Shown here: in pieces, positions 10,101-22,841 of the stretch
Numbering within the stretch: position 1 is the stretch's first letter
How the letters are laid out: each line of letters starts with the position of its first letter
DNA from: Heterodera schachtii
Lineage: Eukaryota > Nematoda > Chromadorea > Rhabditida > Heteroderidae
Length of the DNA: 64,000 nt
NCBI GenBank assembly: GCA_023374025.1
Contig: SIJG01000005.1
Coordinates: 3,042,427-3,106,426 of the forward strand
Direction of reading: 5' to 3'
Translations under genes and position numbers: made by a program
The notes under the pieces: model-generated
The model's input: the letters and a program-made list of their open reading frames with translations, nothing else
Told to the model about the DNA's origin: nothing
Database searches by the model: none

Positions 10101-13100
10101 CCGACGAGAGCGACCAGCGCAACCGCAAGCGAAATGGTGATGAGCACTGAAGGGGCGGGGGGAGAGGAATATGCCAAAATAGGAAAGGGTGGGGAACGGC
10201 ACTTTGCCAAAAGGATCGATAAAATGTTGAAAAAACTAATATGCTTTTCATAAAATATGTAAGTATATTTTCTTATCCTACCAATTCACGCATAAAATTT
10301 CAGAGCTTTATATGATTATCGTATCCCACAAATTAAAAATACTGTATCGCTGAGGCATCTTCTTGGATTCAGGCCAAGGGCCATACGAAGGACGATTGAG
10401 ACCGGGGAGGGGGGGGGGGGGGGGTCCGGCAGTGCCGGTACGGGGCGCTGGGGAAAATTTTTGAATTTGATAATACAATTTTCAAAGAAAATCGAGGCCT
10501 CTCACGACGAAGGGGAGGAGTGTCTCGAGACTTCCTTTGTATATTAATAAAGGAAATAATATTATTAATAGTTAGTCATAGCTTAATAGAATTTTCATGC
10601 CTTAATGAATGATAATAGTTTGTCCAAAAAGACTTCAAATTTGGGCAGGGCGAGAGAATGGAGGACGTAATTAGCGTGACTAATTACTTTGACTAATTAA
10701 CAACATAATCAAAGGGAAGTCAATCGGAATATTTTGCTAATTTGTCCATAAGTATCGCGTCACTCACTGGTCGACGTGCCATTCCAATCAATCGGAAACA
10801 GCAGAGCGGCAATGCCGTCCCCAGCCTGACGCGCCGTCACCGCCTCCGCCACTGCGCGCAGTCCGTCCGTCCTCAACGCCTCCGCCGAACACGTCCAACA
10901 GTTCGGCGCCCAATTCGTCGCGCATTGTGGCGGCCAACTGCTGCTTGGCCGACTCGGTGAACAACTTTCTGTAAATGATGGGAATTTGTGGTATTGGGCA
11001 TAAAGTTCATTTAAGACAATATAACAAAATTTGAAGTTAGCCGAAACAGCAAAAATTTTAATGAAATAAAATAAATAAAAATATGAAAAAAATTCATGCA
11101 TTCTGGTAAATTTTTTTAATTATAAAAGACAGAATTAGGCATAAATTTAAATAATTCTTGAAATATTTGGCCTCTAGAGACCTAACTTCTCAAAAAGAAC
11201 CAACAATGTTATATAAAATTAGTCAGAGTTCAGACCAATTCCATTTTGGCATTTATGAAATGCATTATGTTCAAAAATCAAACGATGAAAGGCCGGCAAA
11301 TAATTAATATAATTTAAAACGCACTGAAGTTCTTGCTTTTGGCACAGTTTCTGCTCCTTGGTGTTCAACGAGTACATGACGGCACTGGTGAGCAGCTGCT
11401 GTCCTCCTGCCGCTTCATCGTCGGCATCGCTTTGATGTTGGTCAACAACCGTAAGCAGTTTTGCCTCCGGGCATGGGTCGGTGAAAGGGCGCAGAGCTTT
11501 CACTATTTTCTGGACAAAAAATGATTGTAATTTCATAAATATATTTTTTGGAATTAAATCAAAAAATTTAGATTCATATCAAATTTAGTCAAAAAAATAT
11601 ATATTAAATTTTAAATTAATTTTAATCATTAAGAATCTTGAAACATTAAAGATGCCATTAAATATTTAAAATTATAATTTTACTCTCTTTATTGAATTAT
11701 TTAATTTTTGTTTTAATTTTTTAATTTTAAAACAATATATTTGTTTTATTTTTATTTAATGTTTCAAAATATTTTTTAATTACTCCACCTTTTCGTTGTG
11801 CCGTATTTGTTCAGCTCCGACCCCGGCAAACATCAGAACGAATTTGTGCTGATCAGTAAGTACCGAAATGGCCACAGTCTGAGAGAGAATTTTATGCAAA
11901 AATTAAAATATAAATTTTTGTCCAATGGCAAAACAATAGGCTACAGTACCATGCGAGAACAAAGCCGCTGATTGGTCTCATCCAATGGATTGTCACAAGC
12001 GGAGGCCTTGGGGAAAGGGGAAAAAAATACGGTACACCAAACTACAAGCGGTTACTGTAAAGACTGCACCAAAGGCTAAGGAGAAAGAGGAAGATTTTTG
12101 GAAGTATATTATTAACAAATTTCCTTTGAATGCAATTTTTTCACCTCCTTCGCCTGTCGGCACCGCGGACTCATAAAACTACGATTAAAATAACTAATTT
12201 GCTTTTAATGAGTTTTTCTATTGGAATTTTTTTGTTTAAAAAAATAAAAAACAAAAATTACTGATTACAAATTATGGAAATTACGGCGTTTTGGACCCCA
12301 ATAATTACGGATACGGGTTTCCGTAATTGAAAATCCAGTTATGCGCAACTTTGACCCCCCCCGCCCTTTTTATTTTCTTATTTAACAGTAAAATTGTCAA
12401 GCGCTTATTACCGTAACCCGGAAGTAGTCTTTGCGCGTCAGCTGCACAATTTCGCTGGCCTTCTTCCGCACAAACATTTTGCCTGTTGTTGTATTGATGC
12501 CGAAAAAAGGTGGCATCTGTTGCACTCATCGATGGCACCGGTGCCGCGGAAGGCATTTGTTCATCCAACGCATAAGTGACCAATCCGTTGCCACTTTCCA
12601 CCGTATCCACATCACGGGCCTTAACAGTTTTTATACAGTAGCGGTGAGTGCTTTACTGTTACCTGGGATTTAAATAAAGTCAATTAAATTGATTAAGGAT
12701 GACAATTTTAAAGTTATCTAGCAGTTTTGTCCGCAATTATCGTATCAAAGGAATACGGTTTTGGGAATCGCACCCGACAAATCATGGTAATTAAATTCAA
12801 ATAAATGTTAAGGACACTGTATTTTTATGCTGCCTTAAATAATACAATACCAAAAATTGTAAGCGGCTTTTTGCGTTTTTAAAATGAATTTAATTTTTTC
12901 ACTCTCTGTGCTATATTAAAATGATTAATTCTGTAATTCCCAAGCACTTCAACAGTTTTGTTTAAGACTGAAATTTCCCAAGGCTAAAAGAATACGGCAC
13001 AAAGCCAAGAATTGTGCCAATGCGAGAACGTGGCTTTTCCAATTTCTCGTATTTCCCCCAATTACCGTTAGTGCAAAGAACGATTCGTTGGCCTCCGTCT

Positions 13101-16100
13101 CCGATGGTAACACCGCAAAAGGCACGGCCAAAACGCCGCCAGCGGATGACAAAGGCATTGCCGCGGTTGTGCCGTCTTCGCCCTCATCCACCACAAATTT
13201 TGGCTTGTTGTCATTGGCGTCCAACACGGACACCGTGACAATGGCCGAGTCCATTTGGACACCGTTTTGGATGGACACATTGAGCCGGAAGCTGTCCACG
13301 CTTTCCCGGTCGAGTTGCATTTGGGTGCGCAATTCGCAGTCGCCGCGAGCGTTCGGCGTCACACTGAAACGGGCATATTTGCTGTTTATTTAATGGCACA
13401 ATTTTTGAATTTGAGTTGGTGGTCCAAAAACGGTGGCATTGTCTATAACAATTTGCCAAAAAACATCAAACAGGACCAGATTTTTGCTGAAAATTTCGAT
13501 TTTCCTTGTTGGTACAGCTCCAAAATATATCTCACCAAAATTTCATAAAGAATTTCACGAAATTTTCACAAAAATCTATAAAATTACCACCTCATCCTGA
13601 GCCATTAGTACTCCCAATTTCGGTCAAAAAGTGTATACCAATCCCTCTGAAAAGTGCCACCTTCACCTGAACGGGCCTTTGCTGTTACCCTCACGGATGG
13701 CACAGATGGTGAACCGGGTGTCCCGTGGCTTATTGTCCACTGCCAACGTTTTGACCAGTACCGGCGGTCGTTGGCCCTCCGCAACGGTGGCACTGAATGT
13801 GCGGGCAACAAATTGCATTGGCACTGTCGCTGTTGTGGCCGCAGGCGATGGCATTGGCGGTGAATGGGAAGGCGGCAAAACTGCTGCTGCTTCCGCGGGT
13901 GGCAGAGAAGCAGCTGTCGGTGCGGTTGTAACTGTTTTTGATCCTTTTTGGCTGTTATCCGGGGACAGTGCCGGAGGAATCGGTGGTGATGCCATCATTG
14001 TTTCTGCTGTTGGTGCCGTTGCTTCATCTTCAAACAATTTCGATCAGTCAGAATAGTTCAAGAGCTTGACTTTTAAACAGAATCCCGTCCCGACTTTTCA
14101 ATCCGAATCTCATGGCACTGCTTCTTAAATAACCCTATAATCCCTGTTTTTGCGCTGCACCCCAAAACGTCGCCAGAAGTTTTTTTTTTGTACCATAACT
14201 TTGTTCGTTGTCATTCAAATTAGCATTCTTGGTACTTACTATTCGATAGCTCTATTTGTTTATCAAAAAATTTCGTTAGTTTCAAAAAAATTATAATCAA
14301 AAGAACTCAAAAACCTAGTTTTTCTAAGTTTTTTTTTGCCTGATTTTTTTGTTAATGAACAAAAATTTTCAATTTCAGGTAATAGAATTTGTCAATTACA
14401 TTTGAACAATACTAAGAAGATTTAATGGCCCATAATTGTGCCAAATGTCTCTCGCTTCGAAAGGCAAAAGTGTCTTTTAGATTTTCCTCGTGAGAGAGTT
14501 GTTGGCTTATGCATCCCTCGACTCAAGACTTAATTCCCTCTCTATCTCTCCTACATTTATTCCAACCTTAGTCTTCTGACCCAAATCTCAAGAAATAAGA
14601 CTAAGTTTGGCCTTCAATAAAACTTTCTTTTTTAAAATTCGCTTTCGTTGGCATTTTGCCCACCTTGGTCTTCTTCTTCATTTCCGTCGTCAACAATGTT
14701 CCCGCCGGTTGCTGTTCTCGTCCCCACTGTCGTCGCACTTTGTGCTCCCTCCTCTCCCAGCTCAACAACAATGTCCACTTGTGCCGTGCCCTTTTGCTCA
14801 GTGCCCTCCAAACCGCCGTCAATTGCTTTGGCCACAAAATGCAACCGTTTCTGTTGTTGTTTTTGTTGCCGCTCGGCACGGGCCAAATTGGCCAATTGTC
14901 GCGCATTTGCCACGATAATTTGGCCCGTTTCCGTGTTAATTTGGAATAGACGATGCCACTGATCAGCAACAATGGACAGTGATTCAAGCTGGGAAAGTTC
15001 GTATCGAATTTTGTTGTTTGGCGAAGTCAGGTCTTGGTCAAAAGCGACCACCTGTGGGACAAAGAGGCGCAAAATTAATTAATTACCCTAATGAGAGTTA
15101 ATTATTAATTACTTGGCCAACAATGGTCCCATTGGTGACAGCCTCTGCTGCGATTTTGAATTCGTACTTCTCCTTGAAAAATATAAATCAAAATGTTTTA
15201 AATTAAAAATTTTTAAAAAATGCAAAAAAGCGATTAAGATTTCTCCAAAAAATCAAACATTTCCAGCAAATAATACACCTTCCCTCACCTGCGCAAAATT
15301 TGGAATCCAATCATTAGTGTCGACAACCTGGAATTGTTAATTTTTTAGATATTTTTAAATTTCCTAAAATTTCCCACGTTCTCCAAGTAGCTGTAAGTAG
15401 TGTAAACCACCGTTTCATATACTTATTTTTACACGAATCTCGGAATTTTTCAAATTTCATGAGTATTTTAAGGCACCGAAATTCTGATTACCTATGAAGT
15501 CGCCATTTTGCATGGATTTGCTTTATATTTATTATTATCATGTTATCATGGATCGCATATTCGCTCATGTCCTCTCTCTCTTTAATCTCTCTCTCATACT
15601 CTCTCCTCTCTCTCTCTCCCACTCTCTCTTTCTCTCCCCTCTCTCTCTATCCCTCTCTCTCGTTCTCTCTTTCTCTCTCACATGGACAATCATCTCGCAG
15701 CTGTGTGCCAACCCGGGCTCCATCACAAATTGTTCCGTCTTCTCCTGCTCCGCGGTGCCCACTTTGAGCCGGTACACCGGCGGCTGTTGATTCTGCTCCG
15801 ATTCGGCGTCCAACGCGCGGAGCAGCATCACTTTGCCACTGATCGGATCAACGCTTAAAAACCGATAATTTGCCAAATTTAAATCTGTTGTTAGGCAGTA
15901 GTAGCGATCGTAATGGCAACTATGCCAGTTTCTGTTTTAAAAATTTTCGACCCTACAGTAATTTTGCTTTAAATTGGTACTCCATGCTTCTGGCATGATT
16001 AAGGCGTTGGACATTGCCATTTTTTGGCGTGAAACGCCAAAGTGCCATTTCCACCACAATTTCCCTCTAAAAATACCGTAGCCCCATGTGTCGCCGATGC

Positions 16101-19100
16101 TTCCCACCTGAAAATGCTCTGATCACCGGTGCGCAGTGTGTAAGTGATCGGCCCAGGCCCTCCATCAGGGTAATGCGCATGAAGTCGTGTCAGCTCCATT
16201 TGACCTTCATTTTCCTCCACGAAAACCTTCAACAATGTAATGATTGATCAACGTACAGTTAATACAATACAGTATATACGAAATTCTCATGGTTTTTATG
16301 TAAAATAATCTAGAAAACTTAATCCTGATATCCCTGAACAATTTAATCAATTCAAGAATAGTCCTGAAGAATTCGAATTCTAACCAAACCCAACAGAATT
16401 CATTGATTTTTAATCAATTTATCCCAAAGTTAAATGGAAATCCAAAATTTACAATAAATTTCGCTGTTTACCACTATGTACCTTAAGCTCGGCCGAGTCA
16501 AAAACGGGTGCCAAGCGTGGCATGGCATTGCCCAGTTCCTCAGAAGAAGCACTGGATTGGCTTTTGGTGGTGGTTGAACTGCTTGAAGTGCTCGGCTGTG
16601 GCGTTGTGAACGGAGTTGGCGGTGAAGTGGTGCCCAATTTGACACTTTTGTCGGCACTCAATTCTTTATAAAAGTCAACAATTAAATACGGTATAATACG
16701 GTAATAATTATTTAATTTGCACATGCCATTGGACAAATTGGTGTCATAAGGCGTCGGAGAGAACAAATTCAAGGATGCCATGGATAACGGCGGACGTCCG
16801 GTTGTGGAGGACATTGCCCACAGCAGGGCACTGTTCATGCGCGGATCAATCCGAGTGAACGGAGGACGAACACCGCTTGGCATGATCAATGCTAAATCAG
16901 ATGGGGAGGGGGTAAAGCATGCCTATGACCATTAAAGGACTTTGAAAAGGATTTTCGGGAAAACAATTGGCATTAAGGAGCAAAAACGAATCGCATTAAA
17001 TTCGGCACATTTTCGTTTTAACAATTCGGCCAAAAAAGCATGACACAGGATTTTTGGCACTTATGTAGATTTAAATTGGCAAAATTTCGCCCATTAATGT
17101 GACGCCATTTCAGTCTTTCATTTGTGCTGCTTTTTCCATCTTAAAGCCCTTTCATGGGATGTGTGTTAGCGTTAATTACAGCTTGACAATGGCACCAATT
17201 TGCCGCCATTTATCTCCGTCCCGGCGCCACCACTTTCGTAGTCGGCGGAAGAGGAAGGCGCGGAGGCGGCGGAATTGGGGACAAGCGGTGGGCGTGATTC
17301 GCGCGGGATTGGCACCACCGCCGGCGTCAAACTGTGATGCGCTTCATTGCCACTAATTGGTGCTGGGATGGAACCGGCGACGGCACTTTGAGCGCCAAGC
17401 GGTGGCGGACCACCGAGTAGCAGAGTCTCGCGGATGGGCGACGCGAAGCGGCCGTCAATGCGAACGGACACAACAGTCCGGGACTCCAACGGCGGGGCGC
17501 CATTGTCAACGGCACGCAAAGTCAGCTGATGCTCGCCCAAATGTGCGGCACTCAGCGCGCCGTTCACGCGCAATTCGCCGTTATCATTTATTGAGAAGAG
17601 CCTGAGGCAATCAGAAAAAAAAGATCAACATTGAATTATGAAATTTTCATCAGATAGCATCTTGGATGATCACTGAGTTCCTACTTCAATGAGAAATTAA
17701 GTCCCATAAACTGTAAGCACCAGGGATGTTGATCGTTTTCGTGTTTCGTATTTTTAGGACTTTTCATGCTACCCTCCCCACTAAAAAAATTAAGGAAAAA
17801 TATGCGAATTGTGTGTTACCAATGACCAGAAAACTTTTGGAGACTCTGTTATTTGTCCAATGATCCAATCGTATCGGTTCTGCTCTGATCAGTCTTGATG
17901 ATCACTGATCATTTTACCTGTCCAATGGTGGCATCACATTCAATGTCACTTTGCCATTTTGGCCTTGGTCCGCATCATTCACTTCAATTCGGCCCAATAG
18001 CATATTCATATGCGATAACACTGCTGTGCTGTTGTTCAACGGAGACTAAACTGATAAATTCAGAGAATTGATCATAATTCAAAATAATAAATAATTTAAA
18101 ATTATTTTAATTATTTTTTTTACATTTAAATTTACCTCATCCAATTGCACGTTGAACCGAATTGGGTAACTGCCAGCAAAAAGTGGTGCGTTGTCGTTGG
18201 CATCCAACACATTGACGTGCAAAATGGTCACATAAAGCAGTTGGTCAATTGGCACGAGAGACCGAGCCTAATTGAAGGAAAATGGGTCATTAAAAATTAT
18301 TAATGTTTAATTTTCAAAAAATTCTAAAAAATATTTTTGAAAAATTTAAATTTTTGTATATCGCGACGAAAAAATGCGATGAATAATCAGCATTGCCTAA
18401 AAAATTCAAAAATCCCAGCCCTACTCATAAAACTTAATGATCCTTTGAGCACATTCGAAAATTATGTTATAAAATTTGAAACTTATCGCAGCTTTATTAA
18501 AAAATTCAGAAATAAAAATTTTCGTTTAAAAATTTTATTATTTGAAAGGAATTTAAAAAAATCTTTTGTTTTGCCACTTTTTTTTAACCATATTTTTTGA
18601 GGGGATTTTCTCCTGGGACAAGAATCCCCGCCCCCCCCCTCGGGCGTTGTGTTTTCCCACTTCAATGCGCAGTGTGTAGTGCGCAGTCTGCTCCCGGTCG
18701 AGAGTGCCTTTTGTCACAATTGTGCCCTCCTGCTCGTCCTCCATGCCAAACATTGTGCCAATGTTGTCTTCCTCATCCAGCAGCACAAAATGCACTTTTC
18801 CTGCACTGAACTCGTTGCCCAACGAAGTGACCAATGTGCCGACCGGCGCCGACTCGGACAGCTCCACAAACAAAGTCTGCTCCTGAAAAAGGGCAGAAGC
18901 AAAAATAGGAACTGAAAAAATTGAAAAATAATCATTGGAAAATTAAAAATGATACTGTATGAAATATTAAAGTAAACAGCAATTCACAAACGGATATCAA
19001 TTATGTATATAGGGACACACAAATAGCAATAAGACAAAATAATATATTCTATTCCATCACTTGTGATTACATTCCGGTAAAAAGCTATAAAAAACGAAGA

Positions 19101-22100
19101 TGCGAGGGGCCAAAGTATTTACATCATCGCTTCATCTGTTGACATACTATCCGAAACATGGCAAAGTTTCGAATTCAAATTAAGCCCAAATTGCACTGAA
19201 CACTCACCGTGGACTGACTTGGCGGCGGTGGTACGGCAGTTGTGGTCGTTGCGAATGGTATAAGCATCGGATTCGACTTCACTGCTGCTGCTGGTGTTGC
19301 TAATGTTGTTGTTGGATCAACTCGCCAAAATGGGTTCGGCGTTTGGTTGGCATTTGCTTTGATGTTACCGACGTTGCTAATCGGCTGCCAATACCCACCG
19401 GCCGAGGACGCGATCAGTGCCGACGCAGCCGCAGCTGGTGGCACATTTTGGGAAAGGGAGGAGGACATTTGTGCCGACGGTGGTGACGCCGGTAAAGCCG
19501 GGGGAATGCCGACGCCGACGGCTTTTGCTAATGGTGGCACAAATGCCGACGATGAAAGCGGAAATGGCTGATGATCAGCAATGACCGGAACTTGGCCACT
19601 GCCGAACAGCGAAGCGCGAGCAGCGGAAGAAGAGGGCGAGGAAAAAGCAGCTTTTGATGGCTGATGGTCTGCGGTCAATGCTTGGACCAACACAACGGCA
19701 TGGCCAACAAGCCCATCGGTGTCCCGTGCCTCGATCACCACCTAAAAATGAACAAAAATAGGATAATAGACGAAAAAAAAGAAAGTTCCATTTTAGGTTT
19801 CCAAAAATTTATAACGTGGAAGATTCAAAAAAGCCATTTAAATTTTTTGAATAAAATGAGTTGAATTAACTTGGTATTACCTTATAACGATGTCCCGGAT
19901 ACAGTGGACCGATCGCGCTAATTAAATAGCGTAATTTTAATTATATAACTTTAAATTAATTTGGTTGGCACCTGAGTTCATTCTTTGTGTGGTCGTAGCG
20001 AAATGAGTTCACAGCGCCGTCACTCACTTCCACGATACGGTATCTGAGAATGTACATACAGTATTCAAAGAGGGGACCCTTGGTTTGCAATTTTTTTTTG
20101 CAATAATAGCTCATGAAAACTTGTTCTTGGAGGGGGGGGGGGTTGAGTTCCTGATTACGAACATGACAACGATTTGACCAATTTTCTAAGCACTAACCCG
20201 AACTTTAACAAAAGTCAAAAATTCAAATTTCATATGACTTTTGCCTAAAACTTTATACAAAAATATATTTTTAAGCATTTTTTTTTTGCAAATTTCCAAC
20301 TAATTCTGAAAGTTTGAACATGAGTTGACAAACATACTTATATAAAATTTTTTCGTAAATATGATTATCCCAGCTTCCCCAAGAACCTTAAAACCATAGA
20401 ACCACCCTACAGTCAGTCCAACTGCTAAAGCCCAATATCCCAACACGGGGACTCAAAACTGTACTTACAACACGGCACTGTTGCTCTCGCTCTCGCGTGC
20501 CTTCACTTGCGCAATCACTCGCCGCTCGCTCGGCCCAGCGGCGGCCGACACATTGGCCACGTACACCGTTTGTGGCAGTGTTGGTCCACCGCCAACGGTG
20601 CCTTGTAAATTTTGTAGTTGTTGTTGTTGTTGCAGGTGCTGCTGCGGTTGGTCCTGCTCCTGCTCCGTCTCCACGCCGTCCACCTCGTCGTTGTCCATGT
20701 CGTCGTCCAGCAAATGCACAGTCAGACTGATCGGAGCACTGCTGCGCTGTGGCGTTGTGTCGACCTCTCTCTATATTAATAGTGATGCTCAAAACCAACA
20801 ATTTTCCGAGAATTGAGGCCGAGACCAGGCCCAAAAAACCGAGACTTTTCTCGAGTCAAAACTAAGACTTCTTCAAAAATTTATCTTTGTAATTTAAAAA
20901 TCGAATTAAAATTCTTCTATAAAATTCAAAAATATTTTTATTTGTGGCTAAACGAAATTTTGCGAGATTACAATTTTTTTAGTTGAAAAACTTGATAAAA
21001 TTCTAACGAAATTTAGGAACCCGGCGATGCCGACGGGCGCCGCTGGAAAAAATGGGTTTTGAATGAGAGATTGTTAAAAAAAATTTAATCAATTAGAAAA
21101 GTCTGAATTAATTGATCAATTATCGACTGATTATTGATTGAATAACCGAGATTTGTGGTAATATTCAGTATTTATGATTAAAGATAATAATTTACGGCAT
21201 TTTTATGAAGGGAAGCTCTAATGATTTTTCACAAAAAATCTATAAAATTGGCATTTTTTTACGAAACGACCTAGCACCATAAAATGCTGAATTTCACCAA
21301 CCAATAATAAATTAATTTAATTTATATTTGAAATACCGCCATAACATGCAGAACAAAGAGCGGTGTGCCGGTTGCATCAGTGTCCAATTCATCCACGTTC
21401 AGATACAAATTGCCCAGATGGTCAACCGCAAAGCGTTCAGCACCGTAACCGGTCAAAATGTAACTAAAAACGATCGAATATTTTGCAATAAATATAAGCC
21501 ATATAATTTATTTTAATTGGCATTTTTATTTTAAAAATGTGAATTAAACTCACTGATACACTGCTGAAGGCATCCCTGGCAACTGAATTTGAAAATGTGT
21601 TAACCAAGTTAAAAAAAATTACATAATTTTAAATTGGATATTTTTAATTCAACTAAAATTACTTACCAAATCTCTGTCCTCCACCAAAATTTGTAGGGGT
21701 GGCGCATTGGCGGTTGGTCCAATACGTACAAAAGTGCCCTGGCCAGCAGAAGCAGACAAATAGCCATCGTTGGATTTCGTCTGAACAAAGAATACAATTT
21801 TCAAAAATCATTGTTCGAAAATCGAAATTTCTGCCTCATAAAAACGGAAATTTATGAAAATTAAAAAAATATATTTTTAATAATTTATTGACAAAGCTTA
21901 CATCATAATTCTACTTGTGATGGGTACAAACAAAATGGATTAAAATATCGTAAAGTCAGCAAATACAGTATATATGATTCTATCTTTAAAGAATAACTCA
22001 ATAAAAGTTATAGAACCATCTATGTAAAGAAAATTATAATTTTTTGTAAATTAATTTTAATTAGAGTTGTACGGGACCGGGAATTTTGAGAAAAGCCGGG

Positions 22101-22841
22101 ACCGGGAATTTTCGGGTTGAAAACCCGGGACTTTTTGGCTGGGAAAACCGGGAAAAAACCGGGACTTTTCCAGGTCCCGGTCAAAACTGGTCAAAACCGG
22201 GACTTAGGTACTCAGTTGTACATTTTTCAGTACCAAGTCCCGGTCCCGTACAACTCTAATTTTAATAATGATTTAATAAGTTTTCTCTTTTTTTGCAATT
22301 TGTTAAAATATTACAAGTAAAAAGCATTGAATGATGCCAAGTTAATTTAAATTGGTCAACTGAAAAATGGCTCATGATCCGTAATACGGAGTCCAAAAAC
22401 GCCGTAATAATTCCTAGCAATCCTTAAAACACGTAATCCGTAATTGAGCCCAAAGTTTCACAATTTTTTTACTTTTAATGTCGGATCAAAGCGCGATATC
22501 CGAACTGCTTGGCCAGCTTGTTGCTGCTGCTGTTGTTGTTGTTCCGCTCCTCCTCCGTTGTACATCATCTGCTGCGGTTGTTGCTGCTGTGCCGTGGACG
22601 CTTTAAAAGATATAATCGGCTGAAAAAATTGGGCAGCCCCCAGGGGCTGCGCCGGCGGCATTTGCTGCTGGGCCCAATGCGCAGTTGGCACAACAAATAG
22701 GCAAAGCACGAGCAAAAGCATTGCCGAGTTTGGCAATGGCAAGCACAGCAATGGACGAGCATAGCAATGGCAACAATTTGTTGGACCAAGGGAATGGCGA
22801 CGGTGATGCCGATGCCAATAGTTGTTATGTGGTTTGGCCAT
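7118..22841 (-). CDS. Large cadherin-superfamily membrane protein
   Basis: The gene has about 30 exons and about 1,940 aa, read from 22841 down. Exons (high to low): 22841-22473, 21780-21667, 21582-21554, 21463-21337, 20770-20469, 20043-19972, 19917-19881, 19741-19208, 18882-18661, 18267-18136, 18045-17918, 17601-17180, 16891-16482, 16226-16108, 15853-15682, 15327-15289, 15166-15113, 15051-14664, 14027-13667, 13363-13066, 12619-12412, 11878-11789, 11509-11325, 10968-10768, 10146-10040, 9915-9868, 9067-8878, 8713-8602, 7943-7844, 7376-7118. A signal peptide (MLLLVLCLFVVPTAHWA) is followed by a Gln-rich stretch. Cadherin repeats are marked by NVLDANDNAPLF (about residue 630), EVNDADQGQNGKV, VVDTNDWIPNF and SVLDANDNKPKF. 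Thr/Pro/Ala-rich linkers separate repeat groups. A single membrane helix lies near residue 1675, and the cytoplasmic tail is Gly/Asn/His/Gln-rich with no beta-catenin motif that I recognise. Exons 12619-12412 and 10968-10768 each need one base removed to stay in frame, and the joins around 9868-10040 are unresolved. The gene may be functional with assembly errors, or decaying. The closest named cadherin is not clear. Confidence 0.85.
9560..9790. repeat. Short internal repeats in a cadherin intron
   Basis: The stretch contains two copies of CATTTTTTCGNCCAGAAAC about 60 bases apart, followed by related ATTTTTCGACCCG units. It sits in the intron between the exons ending at 9868 and starting at 9067, and looks like a decayed transposon fragment. 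Confidence 0.4.
10040..10146 (-). other. Transmembrane exon of the cadherin
   Basis: The exon reads LITISLAVALVALVGLCAL then FIFRARHHKQMRRR, a hydrophobic helix of about 22 residues followed by a basic stop-transfer segment. This places the cadherin repeats outside and the remaining exons (9915 to 7118) inside the cell. It joins in phase to the GTGAGT donor at 10767. Confidence 0.85.
10768..10968 (-). other. Cadherin exon with an apparent one-base insertion
   Basis: Entering in phase 2 from the previous exon, it reads KLFTESAKQQLAATMRDEL and on to LLDVF. The frame that exits correctly to the membrane exon reads AEALRTDGLRAVAEAV and on. The switch falls near 10878-10892, in GTTCGGCGGAGGCG on the coding strand. 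Exon length 201 fails the phase test where 200 would fit. Confidence 0.6.
12275..12360. repeat. TTACGG-family dispersed repeat (copy 1)
   Basis: AT-rich sequence with repeated ATTACGG and CCGTAATT units, including GTTTCCGTAATTGAAAAT. Related copies are at 22371-22450, 27048-27140 and 29225-29370. It lies in a cadherin intron. Confidence 0.5.
12412..12619 (-). other. Cadherin exon with a homopolymer frameshift
   Basis: The first part reads ARDVDTVESGNGLVTYALDE, and the last part, in another frame, reads FGINTTTGKMFVRKKASEI and on to YFRVT. Both are typical cadherin text. The frames meet at a run of six A on the + strand (12503-12508); five would give a continuous exon of 207 nt, which matches phase 0 on both sides. 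Confidence 0.75.
14164..14400. repeat. Decayed repeat with the ATTCGA core
   Basis: The stretch contains ACTTTGTTCGTTGTCATTC and TTGGTACTTACTATTCGATA, matching the interior of the element at 5768-6182. It lies in the intron between cadherin exons 14664 and 14027. Confidence 0.4.
15571..15681 (+). repeat. (TC)n polypyrimidine tract
   Basis: About 110 bases of nearly pure CT dinucleotide repeat on the + strand, so GA on the transcribed sense strand. It begins directly at the donor site of the cadherin exon 15853-15682. Confidence 0.9.
22062..22258. mobile_element. hAT-like MITE, GGGACCGGGA family
   Basis: The 197-bp element has ends TAGAGTTGTACGGGACCGGG and CCCGGTCCCGTACAACTCTA, an inverted repeat of at least 20 bases, inside a perfect 8-bp duplication ATTTTAAT (22054-22061 and 22259-22266). 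The interior repeats ACCGGGA and CCGGGAC units. It is inserted in the first coding intron of the cadherin. Fragments with similar ends are near 30765-30832 and 30995-31095. Confidence 0.85.
22371..22450. repeat. TTACGG-family dispersed repeat (copy 2)
   Basis: Carries CCGTAATACGGAGTCC and ACGCCGTAATAATT, closely related to the copies at 12275, 27048 and 29225. It lies in the first coding intron of the cadherin. Confidence 0.45.

Noticed and set aside
12520..12545. Possible tiny intron explaining the frame change in exon 12619-12412
   Set aside because: It would be only about 23 bases, shorter than plausible; a one-base indel explains frame and phase better.
12766..12782. B-box-like GAATCGCACCC on the minus strand
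   Set aside because: No other tRNA parts around it.
16664..16722. Possible 59-nt intron inside the cadherin exon 16891-16482
   Set aside because: Donor and acceptor phases do not fit, and the frame is open without it; kept as one exon.
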